Positions 44,661 through 54,016 of a stretch of DNA of 64,000 bases are shown here, piece by piece. Position 1 is the stretch's first letter. Every line of letters begins with the position of its first letter. A program made the position numbers and the translations under genes. The stretch is from positions 1-64,000 of the forward strand of contig NC_018742.1 of the NCBI RefSeq assembly GCF_000263195.1. The letters are read 5' to 3'. The notes beneath the pieces are model-generated. The model made no database searches and was not told the DNA's origin. It worked only from the letters and a program-made list of their open reading frames with translations. This DNA comes from Emticicia oligotrophica DSM 17448. GTDB taxonomy: Bacteria > Bacteroidota > Bacteroidia > Cytophagales > Spirosomataceae.

Positions 44661-47611
44661 TGTACTTGAATTGTCATTCTTATTTTAGTCTTCGTTACGG
44701 TACAATTCCCATCCAAGACCTTGTAAATAAGGCCGTTGAGTTGGGTATTGGTTGCTTGGCATTGACCGATATTAATACTACTTCAGGCATTTTTGATTTT
44801 GTAAAAGCGTGTAATTCAGCTAACATTCGCCCGATAGTGGGAGTGGAGTTTAGAAATGGTGATGAATTGAAATATATCTGTTTGGCAAAAAACAATGAGG
44901 GTTTCCGAGAAATCAATTATTTCCTGACTGAATATCTATCTAAGAAAAAGGATTTTCCGAATAAAGCTCCTTCGTATCAAAATGCCTTCACGATTTATCC
45001 CCTTGATTTTCTGGAAACAAGTCCTGTTTTAGAAAATCACGAATTCATTGGCGTTCGTTTTTGGGAGATTCCAAAAACTTACCGTTTTCAGAACAAGCAG
45101 GGTTTTGAGAAAATCATCGCTATCCATACACTTACTTTTTTCAATAAAATCTACTTCAATTTGCATAGACTTTTACGAGCCATCGACCATAATACACTTT
45201 TAAGCAAATTACCAAAGTATTCCGAAGCGAATCCGTCCGAATGGCCGATTGAAGAAGCAAAACTCTATGAATATTTTCAGTATTTTTCCGAATGGATTGA
45301 AAAATCAAATGCCATCAGCGAACAATGTAGCTTTGATTTTGACTTCAAAACCCCTAAAAATAAGCGATTATTTACCAATAGTAAGACAGATGATATAGAG
45401 TTACTCAGAAAACTAACTGCCGATGGAATGATTTATCGGTACGGTAAAAACAACAAAGCCGCCCAAGAAAGGATTGAAAAAGAACTGGGCATTATTTATG
45501 AATTAGACTTTTGTTCCTATTTCTTGATTACTTGGGACATCATTCGTTATGCACGCTCAAGGGGGTATTTTCACGTTGGACGTGGTTCGGGAGCAAACTC
45601 AATCGTGGCCTATTGTATTGGTATAACCGATGTAAATCCAATTGAATTGGACTTGTATTTTGAACGTTTCATCAATCCGTTCCGCACCTCTCCACCTGAT
45701 TTTGACATCGATTTTAGTTGGGACGAAAGAGACGAAATCATCGACTATGTTTTCAAGAGATATGGAAAGGAGTACGTTTGTTTACTGGCCACCTACAATA
45801 CTTTTCAAGACCGTTCGGCAGTTCGGGAGCTGGCCAAAGTCTTTGGTTTGCCCAAATCAGAGATTGATGAAATGATTAAATATCCCGAAAAGGCAAGTCA
45901 GAATGAATACACCAAGTACATTTTACAATATGCTCCACTTTTAGAAGATTTCCCAAACAGTTTGTCGATACATGCTGGAGGCATTTTGATTTCGGAAGAA
46001 CCCTTATCCAATTATTCGGCCTTACAACCGATGCCCAAAGGATTTCCGATTTGTCAATTTGATATGTACGTGGCCGAAGATATTGGTTTTGCCAAGTTTG
46101 ATGTCCTTTCTCAACGTGGACTCGGCCACATCAAAACGGCGGTTGATATTGTGAAGGAAAATCGAGGGGTTGATATTGATATTCATGCCATTCAGAAATT
46201 TAAGGATGATGAAAATATCAGAAGGCAACTGCAAAACCACGAAACAATGGGATGTTTTTATGTGGAATCACCCGCCATGCGTTCGCTGATTTGGAAACTT
46301 CGCTGCGATAATTACATTACTTTGGTAGCTGCCAGCTCGATTATTCGTCCAGGTGTTTCTTCAAGTGGGATGATGAAAGAATACATAGTCCGTTATCATA
46401 ACCCACACCAAGTGAGTTATTTACACCCGAAAATGCAGGAATTATTATCAGACACTTTTGGCGTAATGGTGTATCAGGAAGATGTTTTGAAGGTGGCTCA
46501 TGGCTTTGCAAATCTTACTCTGGCTGAAGCGGATATTTTGAGAAGAGCCATGTCAGGGAAGTTTCGGTCAAGAATTGAGTTTCAACGAATAACCGATAAA
46601 TGGTTTAATAACTGCAAAGAATTGGGTTACTCAGAAGAACTGGCCAAAGAAGTTTGGCGTCAGATTGAAAGTTTTTCTGGGTATAGTTTCAGCAAAGCAC
46701 ATTCTGCTAGTTTTGCTGTTGAAAGCTACCAAAGTTTGTATTTGAAAACCTATTTTCCTTTGGAATTTATGGTGGCAGTTATCAATAATTTTGGTGGATT
46801 TTACTCAACGGAATTTTACATACACGAAGCGAGAAGATATGGAGCAATTATTGAAGCCCCCGAAATCAATGAAAGCGATTATCTTACAAGAATTGAAGGA
46901 AATATTATTTGGCTGGGCTGGATACATATTAAATCGCTTGAAAATAAACTTATTGACAGTTTATTGCAAGAAAGGCATTTAGGGAACTACACTTCCTTTT
47001 CAAATTTTGTCAGTAGAATAAGTATTGGTTTGGAACAACTCATTATACTTATTCGTGTTGGAGCATTTAGAAATTTTGGTATACCCAAAAAAGAATTGTT
47101 GTGGGAAGCTCACTTTAGATACAATAGCAGATTTCAGCCATGCCACTACAAACAAATGTTGTTTGGTTTGCCCGAACCACAAACTCATCATTTACCTGCA
47201 CTGGCATATCATCCTCTAGAGGATGCTTATGACCAAATTGAATTAATGGGTTTTTCGATTTCAAGTCCTTTTGAATTGGTTGAAACAAAAAGTGAAGAAT
47301 CAACCAATGCACAAAATCTAATTAGTCTAGTCGGTCGAAATATCAGAATTTATGGGTATTTGGTTACATGGAAACCAGTCCGAACCAAAAATCATAAATT
47401 GATGGGGTTCGGATATTTTTTAGATAAACAGGGTGAATTTTTCGACACCACTCATTTTCCACCATCACTCGAAAAATATCCATTTCGGGGACGAGGTGTA
47501 TATTGCCTTAACGGTAAAGTGGTAGAAGAATTTGGCTTTCCATCATTAGAGGTTCATTCTATGCAAAAAGTTGATGTGAAGGCAGACCCAAGGAGCCATG
47601 ATTCTAATTAG
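44660..47611 (+). CDS. dnaE2: DnaE2-like error-prone DNA polymerase III alpha subunit
   Basis: A 983-aa C-family polymerase; ATG at 44660 chosen because it overlaps the dinB stop. The PHP domain is at the N-terminus (MYLNCHSYFSLRYGT, ALTDINTTSGIF), the palm contains HVGRGSGANSIVAYCIGITD and SPPDFDIDFSW (catalytic aspartates), the fingers LRRAMSGK, and an OB fold lies near residue 890 (LVSLVGRNIRIYGYLVTWK). It is shorter than replicative DnaE (about 1160 aa), as usual for DnaE2. With DinB and an SOS repressor it forms an inducible mutagenesis unit. Confidence 0.92.
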   Translation: MYLNCHSYFSLRYGTIPIQDLVNKAVELGIGCLALTDINTTSGIFDFVKACNSANIRPIVGVEFRNGDELKYICLAKNNEGFREINYFLTEYLSKKKDFPNKAPSYQNAFTIYPLDFLETSPVLENHEFIGVRFWEIPKTYRFQNKQGFEKIIAIHTLTFFNKIYFNLHRLLRAIDHNTLLSKLPKYSEANPSEWPIEEAKLYEYFQYFSEWIEKSNAISEQCSFDFDFKTPKNKRLFTNSKTDDIELLRKLTADGMIYRYGKNNKAAQERIEKELGIIYELDFCSYFLITWDIIRYARSRGYFHVGRGSGANSIVAYCIGITDVNPIELDLYFERFINPFRTSPPDFDIDFSWDERDEIIDYVFKRYGKEYVCLLATYNTFQDRSAVRELAKVFGLPKSEIDEMIKYPEKASQNEYTKYILQYAPLLEDFPNSLSIHAGGILISEEPLSNYSALQPMPKGFPICQFDMYVAEDIGFAKFDVLSQRGLGHIKTAVDIVKENRGVDIDIHAIQKFKDDENIRRQLQNHETMGCFYVESPAMRSLIWKLRCDNYITLVAASSIIRPGVSSSGMMKEYIVRYHNPHQVSYLHPKMQELLSDTFGVMVYQEDVLKVAHGFANLTLAEADILRRAMSGKFRSRIEFQRITDKWFNNCKELGYSEELAKEVWRQIESFSGYSFSKAHSASFAVESYQSLYLKTYFPLEFMVAVINNFGGFYSTEFYIHEARRYGAIIEAPEINESDYLTRIEGNIIWLGWIHIKSLENKLIDSLLQERHLGNYTSFSNFVSRISIGLEQLIILIRVGAFRNFGIPKKELLWEAHFRYNSRFQPCHYKQMLFGLPEPQTHHLPALAYHPLEDAYDQIELMGFSISSPFELVETKSEESTNAQNLISLVGRNIRIYGYLVTWKPVRTKNHKLMGFGYFLDKQGEFFDTTHFPPSLEKYPFRGRGVYCLNGKVVEEFGFPSLEVHSMQKVDVKADPRSHDSN

Positions 47612-47773
47612 TTCGTATAATGTTTTTGAGGTGAAAATGTAGTTTGACACATTCAAACTCAAGATTGAAAAATAATTAGTCGAAATCTCTAATTTTTGGG
47701 TTTTACTTGAATCTCAAAGTGTCTTTTTAGGGGGACAATTACAAAAACTGTCAAACTATTTTAGCAGCATACG

Positions 47774-48718
47774 TTAAGTATAAATTTTCTTAATTTGACT
47801 TTCAATTAAATCTCCTAATTCATTTATGATTAATAAAAATCGTTCAACCTCAATAATTGTTAATTTGTATTTACGATTTAATAAATTTTCATATGAGGGG
47901 ACTTTCTTTACAAAATCAGAATCAATAACTCCCATATTATGTTCAAATATGTGCCTGACTTGAAACATTTGTTTTAAAAATGCAAAATCAGAAATTTCAT
48001 TCCTTAAATCTACTGAAAAACTATTTAGCATAACTTTTTCGAGTTCATCTATATTTTGGAATAAATTCCTAGGTTTTTCAGGAAATTTTTCTTTGATTTT
48101 TTTTCTTAGTTCTTTACCAAGTGCATCAAATGATGAAATAGCATTACCGAGAATAAATTTCAAATTTGTTGTTGTAATTTCATCATCATTTTTATATACA
48201 CTAAATAGTTGAAATTGTTTGTTACAAACTTCTATTGATTTTTTGAAAATTGAAAACGCATTTAGATGTTCGCAATCTGGACATCTCGAAAACACCCCAT
48301 AAATGGCAAACTCAAGTTTACAACTATCACATATTATATTTGTTTCAAGCTCTGATTCACTATAATATTTAATAGGAAAAAAAGGCTTATCTCTTGATGT
48401 TTTTACCTCAATTTTGATAAAACTGTTTTTTGTAGATTCCTCTAATTGCTCAAATGATTTTTTTAACTTTTCAAATGCTGGTTCTATAAACTGTTCGTAT
48501 GCAATTTTAGTCGCAATACTTTTTGCATATTCAATTTGGTCTGAAGTCCAAAATGTATCTTGGTCACCTTCATAATCGCAGTATGGACAGTGACAGTGAT
48601 TAGTTGGAAGTCCTGTTCCTTGTTTTAATTTAAAATATCTTTTACACACAAGACATTCTCTACCAATAAAGCCATTTTCATCAGGTTTTATACTAATTTG
48701 AATTTTTTGATTAGACAT
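47774..48718 (-). CDS. Zinc-ribbon protein with candidate C-terminal HEPN domain
   Basis: A 314-aa protein of unknown family. Two zinc ribbons: C22/C25 with C42/C44/C47 at the N-terminus, and NIICDSCK..SRCPDCEH in the middle. The C-terminal third is helical and carries R255-HIFE-H260, an R-x4-H motif as in HEPN ribonucleases. HEPN proteins often act as toxin or defence RNases. It is the last gene of the cassette-like array (minus orientation), starting 27 bases after attC-like site A. Confidence 0.6.
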   Translation of the reverse strand: MSNQKIQISIKPDENGFIGRECLVCKRYFKLKQGTGLPTNHCHCPYCDYEGDQDTFWTSDQIEYAKSIATKIAYEQFIEPAFEKLKKSFEQLEESTKNSFIKIEVKTSRDKPFFPIKYYSESELETNIICDSCKLEFAIYGVFSRCPDCEHLNAFSIFKKSIEVCNKQFQLFSVYKNDDEITTTNLKFILGNAISSFDALGKELRKKIKEKFPEKPRNLFQNIDELEKVMLNSFSVDLRNEISDFAFLKQMFQVRHIFEHNMGVIDSDFVKKVPSYENLLNRKYKLTIIEVERFLLIINELGDLIESQIKKIYT

Positions 48719-48744
48719 AAAAAGAGTTTTTAAGAAGATATTTT

Positions 48745-48831
48745 TCCAACTTTCGCAAATGAGATGATAGGCGAGGAGTTGGGTATTTAGGTTTATAATT
48801 AATAACTTTTACTTATTTGCAGCGTTGGGAC
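48745..48831 (-). repeat. attC-like hairpin, copy A
   Basis: An 87-bp imperfect palindrome. On the plus strand it is bounded by TTCCAAC (48745-48751) and GTTGGGA (48825-48831), with inner arms GCAAATGAG and CTTATTTGC. Read on the minus strand it lies just before the start of the next gene, the order of an integron cassette boundary. Confidence 0.5.
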
Positions 48832-49180
48832 TCACACAATTTGAAAGCTTCACCAATCGAATGTCCACCAAAAACAAAAGTGACAAGATGGTAAAAATCG
48901 TAGAATTTGCCACAATGGAATTGCTCAAATTAAATGTCGCTTACCAAATCTGCACACCAAGTTCTGAAAAAAGGAATTGAAAAGCAAATGGTTTATTTGT
49001 CGGAACGGAGTTGAGCGAATGCCACGCAGAGAAATTGTTGGGAGCCAACTTTGGGAGCAGAAAACTCAAAAAAACTACCAAAAGGCTGTTCTGTCTCACG
49101 AGAAATATGCGATTGAAAAATTGAAAAACCAGCGGATTCTGATTGTTGCCCGAGCATATGAGTGAAATAAGAAATTGTTG
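48832..49180 (-). repeat. Conserved cassette 3' region, copy A
   Basis: About 340 bp between the stop of the 200-aa gene and attC-like site A. It shares long stretches with the regions at 50054, 52122, 55490 and 57550 (for example AATCGAATGTCCACCA, CAAGTTCTGAAAAAA, GAAATATGCG). No gene; a short plus-strand frame here overlaps the repeat and is not conserved. Confidence 0.6.
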
Positions 49181-49783
49181 TTATTTTTTCTTAAATGAGA
49201 AGAATAATGAAAGATTTATCCTTGACTCTTTCAATTTTGATTTAGTTGAACCCATATTTGATTTCGTAAAGTTTAGGTTGTTAATGGAATATTGGTAATT
49301 CAGGTCAGCACCAAATCTTTTAGATATAAAAATTAATGTACCCAATGTTGGGGAAAAATTAAATGAATGCCCTTTAGATTCGTGATTTTGGGAAAACATT
49401 GGGTCTAAGGGGTCAATTTGGTAATCTTTAAGATTATATGAAGAATTTATACGTCCTAAACCTCCAGAGATTTGTCCGTAAGGTTTTATAACAGAATTGC
49501 TTTTTATAAATGTTCTTAAATTAATATTTGTTGAAAATTCTTTAGTTGTTACGATTCCTATTTTATCATAGAAATAGCCCATTGATAGACCAACTCCTAT
49601 TTTATCAGTTACTAATTTCAATACTTGAATAGGCTGTAATTTGAATGTTTTTGATGGGAATGGGGATGTTGTTAAATTTGTGACTGTTAGTCCTGTTGAT
49701 AATAATAAATCACCCTTTTTTAATTGAGCATTTGATTTAAAAACTATCAGGGAGAGTAGTAAAATAATGTAGATTTTCTTCAT
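49181..49783 (-). CDS. Outer-membrane beta-barrel protein
   Basis: A 200-aa exported protein: signal peptide about residues 1-19 (LLLSLIVFKSNAQ), then alternating amphipathic strands ending in an aromatic/basic SLFFSFKKK. GVGLSMGYFYDKIG and FGADLNYQYSI are typical porin-like strands, fitting the outer-membrane beta-barrel group common in Bacteroidota. It is a single-gene cassette between attC-like sites A and B. A MITE lies about 10 bases upstream of its start codon and probably contains or disrupts its promoter. Confidence 0.7.
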   Translation of the reverse strand: MKKIYIILLLSLIVFKSNAQLKKGDLLLSTGLTVTNLTTSPFPSKTFKLQPIQVLKLVTDKIGVGLSMGYFYDKIGIVTTKEFSTNINLRTFIKSNSVIKPYGQISGGLGRINSSYNLKDYQIDPLDPMFSQNHESKGHSFNFSPTLGTLIFISKRFGADLNYQYSINNLNFTKSNMGSTKSKLKESRINLSLFFSFKKK

Positions 49784-49795
49784 TTTTAATTTAAA

Positions 49796-49944
49796 TGACT
49801 GTCGGGGTAAATACCTAAGCCATATTTTATAGTTTAATTGAGGTTATTTATTCTTTGAAAACCTTAAAATATCGACTAATTCTTAAGCTTATTTGACCAA
49901 TAAAATATTAGTACTTTAAAATTAGGTAAGTAGTCCGACAGTCA
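49796..49944. mobile_element. 149-bp MITE, copy 1
   Basis: Non-coding element with terminal inverted repeats (TGACTGTCGG and CCGACAGTCA at the ends, imperfect for 13 more bases). Flanks share TTTAATTTA, a likely 9-bp target duplication. It is identical to copy 2 at 50377-50525. Confidence 0.8.
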
Positions 49945-49966
49945 TTTTAATTTATTATGTTCTCGC

Positions 49967-50053
49967 TTCCAACTTTCGCAAATGAGATGATAGGCGAGGA
50001 GCTGGGTATTTTGGTTTAAAATTAAAAACTTTTCCTTATTTGCAGCGTTGGGA
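49967..50053 (-). repeat. attC-like hairpin, copy B
   Basis: 87 bp between TTCCAAC (49967-49973) and GTTGGGA (50047-50053), nearly identical to copy A, with the same inner arms. It marks the boundary between the DUF4932-like cassette and the outer-membrane protein cassette. Confidence 0.5.
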
Positions 50054-50376
50054 CTCACACAACTTGAACACTTCGCTAATCGAATGTCCACCAACAACTA
50101 AAAGTGCCAAGGTGGAAAAAATCGTAGAAATTGCTCAGATTTATTGTCCCCAACCAAATCTAAGTGCCAAGTTCTGAAAAAAGAAATTGAAAAGCAAGTA
50201 AATTTATTTTGTCGGAACGAATTTGAGTTAATACCACGCATTGAAATTGTCGAAGACCCACTTTGCAAGCAGAAACCCCTACATTGAGTAGGAAAGAATT
50301 GTCCTGTCAGCCGAGAAATATGCGTTTGAAAAAATGAAAGCTTTATAGTTTTTGCTCATCAGATTAAACTAAAAAA
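50054..50376 (-). repeat. Conserved cassette 3' region, copy B
   Basis: About 320 bp homologous to the other cassette tails, ending where MITE copy 2 begins. No gene seen. Confidence 0.55.
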
Positions 50377-50525
50377 TGACTGTCGGGGTAAATACCTAAG
50401 CCATATTTTATAGTTTAATTGAGGTTATTTATTCTTTGAAAACCTTAAAATATCGACTAATTCTTAAGCTTATTTGACCAATAAAATATTAGTACTTTAA
50501 AATTAGGTAAGTAGTCCGACAGTCA
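50377..50525. mobile_element. 149-bp MITE, copy 2
   Basis: Same sequence as copy 1. Flanks share AACTAAAAA, consistent with a 9-bp target duplication. Identity of the two copies implies recent movement or copying. No transposase with matching ends is in the window. Confidence 0.8.
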
Positions 50526-50560
50526 TTAACTAAAAACTATCAGTTTTTTATCAGCAAACA

Positions 50561-51970
50561 TTATTTTACTGTACTTGCCCAATTTAAAATATCTGGGTAC
50601 AAATCTTTGGCTTTTCGCCCACCACTTAAACTCAGTAATTTGTCATTAAATTCCTTGAATTTAATGTATTTTCGATGTTCAACCATTAAATTTACTCTAC
50701 TTTCAATGATTTTGTTTGCCAGCTGTTCGTCATAATTTTCTTTGACATAAATACAAAAGACCGCATGAGTCATGTACTCATTGAAAATAGAAGATGGATT
50801 TCCATATCTATCAGTGTCGCCATTTGTACCTGTCCAAATATCTCTTTTATCAAAAATATTGTTAATTTGTTTTTGATACTTGTATGATAGTTGATTTACA
50901 TAATTATGGTCAATTTCGGTAAAAACTATGCCTGATGCTAAGCCTTCTTGCTCTTTTAAATTTGTGGTTTTACTATTTTCGAAAATCTCAGGTCCGCAAA
51001 CAAACATGACTGTTTCTTGGAATCTACCTTTCCCGCCCTCCAGAAAAGTGTTAAAGTTTTGTGTACTATGAGTTGCATCAATGAGTGGTGAATATACAAC
51101 TTTGTAAGTATTATATTTATTATCGAAATTATTTTCTAACCAATCCCACATTTTCTGAACTGGCATTAATACCTTCTGTTTCTCGATAGATTCTTCATAA
51201 TAGGGTAGATTTGCTTTGTAAAAACCTCGAAAATTTGAGGTTTTTGCAAAATCTTCAATTTGGGGGATTAGTTTTTGAAACAAACTGTTGAAATTCACCC
51301 AGTCGGAACCGATAACATAAAAATAAGGTTCTTCCCGAATAATTTTTTGCTTGTTAAATGAAAAACCTAAACTATTTTCTCTAAAATCATAATAAGCATC
51401 GTAATAGTTCTTTACGCTTGAATCTAAATCTTTAAATAATTGGTGATTTAGATAAGGCTTGAAATAGTTATATACTTTTGAGTAGTATTTTGAGTTTTTA
51501 TTCAGATTTTTAGCTGATTGACCTTTGGGTGAAAGTGACCAAATGATATTTGCTAATTCAAATACTTCGGGGATTTCAAAATTTACTTTCTTATCATTTT
51601 TCGTAATATACTCCTTTGAGAAAAAGGCAGATGTTTGATTAATTCTTAATCGTTGAATAAATCTTTTGCCTCCCATTTCTATTGGGATAAATGTTTTTTG
51701 CCCAAAAGGAAAATTTTCATATTTGATTTTCAAAGTGTCGTTGTCATAAATGAGTAAATAAAAGGCATTTTTAATAGCATCATTACCCATATCAATTGTG
51801 TCTCTGTTAACATTTTTAAAGGTTAATGATTTTTTCCATGTAGGATAAAATAGCTGAAAAGAATCAGCTTTTATGGAAATTATTTGAGGGAATTTCGTTA
51901 TTAAAACTTTGTCTTGGGCGAAAATATTAAGTTGTGAAAAAATTAGCAGAATCAAGTATTTCCTTTTCAT
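50561..51970 (-). CDS. Secreted DUF4932-like protein
   Basis: A 469-aa exported protein, signal peptide about residues 1-18 (LILLIFSQLNIFAQ). The sequence resembles DUF4932: EVFELANIIWSLSPKG, then YNYFKPYLNHQLF, FYVIGSDWVNFNSL, VVYSPLIDATHSTQNF and TEIDHNYVNQLSY. The conserved His/Glu positions suggest a zincin-like fold, but the classical HExxH is absent. Function unknown. It occupies one cassette between attC-like sites B and C. Confidence 0.65.
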   Translation of the reverse strand: MKRKYLILLIFSQLNIFAQDKVLITKFPQIISIKADSFQLFYPTWKKSLTFKNVNRDTIDMGNDAIKNAFYLLIYDNDTLKIKYENFPFGQKTFIPIEMGGKRFIQRLRINQTSAFFSKEYITKNDKKVNFEIPEVFELANIIWSLSPKGQSAKNLNKNSKYYSKVYNYFKPYLNHQLFKDLDSSVKNYYDAYYDFRENSLGFSFNKQKIIREEPYFYVIGSDWVNFNSLFQKLIPQIEDFAKTSNFRGFYKANLPYYEESIEKQKVLMPVQKMWDWLENNFDNKYNTYKVVYSPLIDATHSTQNFNTFLEGGKGRFQETVMFVCGPEIFENSKTTNLKEQEGLASGIVFTEIDHNYVNQLSYKYQKQINNIFDKRDIWTGTNGDTDRYGNPSSIFNEYMTHAVFCIYVKENYDEQLANKIIESRVNLMVEHRKYIKFKEFNDKLLSLSGGRKAKDLYPDILNWASTVK

Positions 51971-52034
51971 AGTTTAAAAATGTTTCTGAGATTAAGGTTA
52001 AAATTTGTAGGAATTATTTTAGAATACGCTTTTT

Positions 52035-52121
52035 TTCCAACTTTCGCAAATGAGATGATGGGCGAGAAGCTGGGTATTTAGGTTTAAAATTAATAACTTT
52101 TGCTTATTTGCAGCGTTGGGA
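52035..52121 (-). repeat. attC-like hairpin, copy C
   Basis: 87 bp between TTCCAAC (52035-52041) and GTTGGGA (52115-52121), the same length and core as A and B. On the minus strand it ends 65 bases before the DUF4932-like start codon. Confidence 0.5.
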
Positions 52122-52441
52122 CTCACATAACTTGAAAGCTTAGCCAATCGAATGTCCACCAAAAACTAAAAGTGCCAAGGTGGAAAAAAACGTAGAAACT
52201 GCTCTAATCGAAAGTCGCTCATCAAATCTGCATACCAATTTCTGAAAAAAGAAAATGAAAAGCAACAGAATTTATTGTTCGGAGTGAAATTTGAGTAAAT
52301 ACCACGCATTTAAAGTGTCGGACGAGCCTCTGTGTTTGAAATTTTGCTGAGAACTCACACTTTGAGCTTCGCTTTTGTCCTGTTGCAAGTGCCTATAAAA
52401 ACTGTCAAACTATTTTAAATGCATACGAAATGATTTTTCAA
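52122..52441 (-). repeat. Conserved cassette 3' region, copy C
   Basis: About 320 bp from the stop of the small membrane-protein gene to attC-like site C. The end near the stop (AAAACTGTCAAACTATTTTA, then GCATACG) is also found at about 47745-47773 after the HEPN-like gene, showing that the array's repeat continues to its last gene. Confidence 0.6.
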
Positions 52442-52738
52442 TTATATTATTCTCAGTATTTTTTCAAAGTCCTTTAACAGCCCATTTGTATAAAACGATT
52501 TTGAAAACTTAAAGCAAAGCAAAAAGAATGCTATAAGTGCGATAATAAAGCTGATAAATTGTGGAAATGTGATGATTTTAAAATACGTAAAGCAAATAAG
52601 AATTGGGAAAGAAATTGTAGACACTATAATTAATCCAAATATTGTGGTCGCTCTTGTTTCATCAATCACTGTTATTTTAGTGTTTTCTTTTCCAAGTTCA
52701 GATATTTCACAATAGTATTTGGGTGCTGCACCACTCAT
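52442..52738 (-). CDS. Small two-helix membrane protein, possibly N-truncated
   Basis: A 98-aa protein with two membrane segments (about residues 31-54 and 58-76). The same frame stays open about 50 codons upstream of the ATG (reading KLDKLFSRNIVEELSDSNLN before it) until a TAA at 52886-52888, beyond which an open frame (DKYFTPQYLEFVLE) continues. This suggests a longer original protein broken by one nonsense change (CAA to TAA would explain it). Function unknown. Confidence 0.5.
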   Translation of the reverse strand: MSGAAPKYYCEISELGKENTKITVIDETRATTIFGLIIVSTISFPILICFTYFKIITFPQFISFIIALIAFFLLCFKFSKSFYTNGLLKDFEKILRII

Positions 52739-52953
52739 ATAAGGTCCAATAGTACGAATTATTTTAAAAGAGGTTTTTTCTGAATTTGTGAAATTTCCCG
52801 AAAGGTTTAAATTTGAATCAGATAGCTCTTCAACAATATTTCGACTAAATAATTTGTCTAATTTGGCTTGAATACTTGTAACTGGTTATTCAAGTACAAA
52901 TTCAAGATATTGGGGTGTAAAATATTTGTCAAGCAATGTTATTTTGTTTACGC

Positions 52954-53043
52954 TTCCAACGACCAGCATTATGATGGTTTTTGGAGTGGTTTTAGAGTTA
53001 ATTTTCTAATTATCAAGCCTTTACATAATGCTTCGTGTTGAAC
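52954..53043 (-). repeat. attC-like hairpin, copy F
   Basis: A diverged 90-bp member: TTCCAAC (52954-52960) and GTTGAAC (53037-53043) outside, AGCATTATG and CATAATGCT inside. It lies at the left edge of the IS91-type insertion. Confidence 0.5.
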
Positions 53044-53158
53044 CAACAACTACGTTGAAGGGATATTGTAAAAATAGTAAAAAAATAGATAACTTGTTGA
53101 CTCATTAAAACAATATTCATGATGTTAACAAAAAAACAGTTTTTATGTCTCTGTAAAG

Positions 53159-54016
53159 TTGAGTGCTGAGTCGGAGAAACTTTTGCGAGAATTAGAAAAT
53201 TACCTCAGAGCAAAACGCTATTCCCCACGTACGGTCAATAATTACAGCTATGAGATTCGTTATTTGCTGAGTCATTATTCCGACCGCTCGGCCTATAGTC
53301 TGGTTCAGACCGATATCATTAATTACCTGACTTACATCCAAGAGCAATTCAATGCCTCGTGGGGCAAATGTCATACCGCCGCCCAGGCAATGAGCTGCTT
53401 TTTTCAACACATTCTTCAACTACCAGCCATCCGAGCTCGCTCGTTTTATCCGCTCAAACGACAAGTGTACCCCAATATACTCAGTCAGCAAGAGGTGGGA
53501 ATGGTTTTAAATTGTTGTGAAATCTTGCAACACAAGGCCATTGTATCAGTTTTTTATGGAACGGGCGTTCGCCTGAGTGAATTACAACACCTGAAATTGA
53601 GCGACCTTGATAGACCCAATTTACGGCTTCGAGTAGCCCATGGCAAGGGTAATAAAGAACGCTACACCTTACTTTCAGAGAAGTTACTGAGTTTATTAGA
53701 AGAATATTGGCGAGCGTATCGCCCCAAAGTTTACCTTTTTGAGGGAAGACTGTTAGGCAAGCCCATGAAGGCTCGAACGATTCAGTTTCATGTAGCCAGT
53801 GCTATGGGTCGAGCGGGCTTGTTGAGTCCCGAGCGTCGATTGTCATGTCATACTTTGCGTCATAGTTTTGCTACCCACCTGCTGGATGCGGGCACCGACG
53901 TCCACACGATTCAACAGTTGTTGGGTCATTCTCACATCTCCACGACGATGGTGTATTTACATCTGCAAGAGAGCAAACGTCGCAATATCATCAATCCTGT
54001 AGATAGTTTCCTCTGA
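53159..54016 (+). CDS. Tyrosine recombinase accompanying IS91 transposase
   Basis: A 285-aa XerC/D-like integrase. The N-terminal SAM-like domain begins LRELENYLRAKRYSPRTVNN; the catalytic set is visible: Arg in TGVRLSELQHL, Lys in HGKGNKERY, H-x-x-R in CHTLRHSFATHLLD, His in LLGHSHISTT and the Tyr in MVYLHL. Only a TTG start (53159) fits the frame; no in-frame ATG precedes the domain. It overlaps the transposase start, as in IS91-group elements with an accessory recombinase. It lacks evidence of the extra helix that defines integron IntI. Confidence 0.85.
   Translation: MSAESEKLLRELENYLRAKRYSPRTVNNYSYEIRYLLSHYSDRSAYSLVQTDIINYLTYIQEQFNASWGKCHTAAQAMSCFFQHILQLPAIRARSFYPLKRQVYPNILSQQEVGMVLNCCEILQHKAIVSVFYGTGVRLSELQHLKLSDLDRPNLRLRVAHGKGNKERYTLLSEKLLSLLEEYWRAYRPKVYLFEGRLLGKPMKARTIQFHVASAMGRAGLLSPERRLSCHTLRHSFATHLLDAGTDVHTIQQLLGHSHISTTMVYLHLQESKRRNIINPVDSFL

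Noticed and set aside
48977-49165. A 62-codon plus-strand frame.
   Set aside because: It lies wholly in a repeated cassette tail, and the equivalent frame is not kept open in the other copies.
53159-54016. The tyrosine recombinase as the integron integrase of the cassette array.
   Set aside because: It is coupled to an IS91 transposase inserted within a cassette, and I see no sign of the IntI-specific extra helix.
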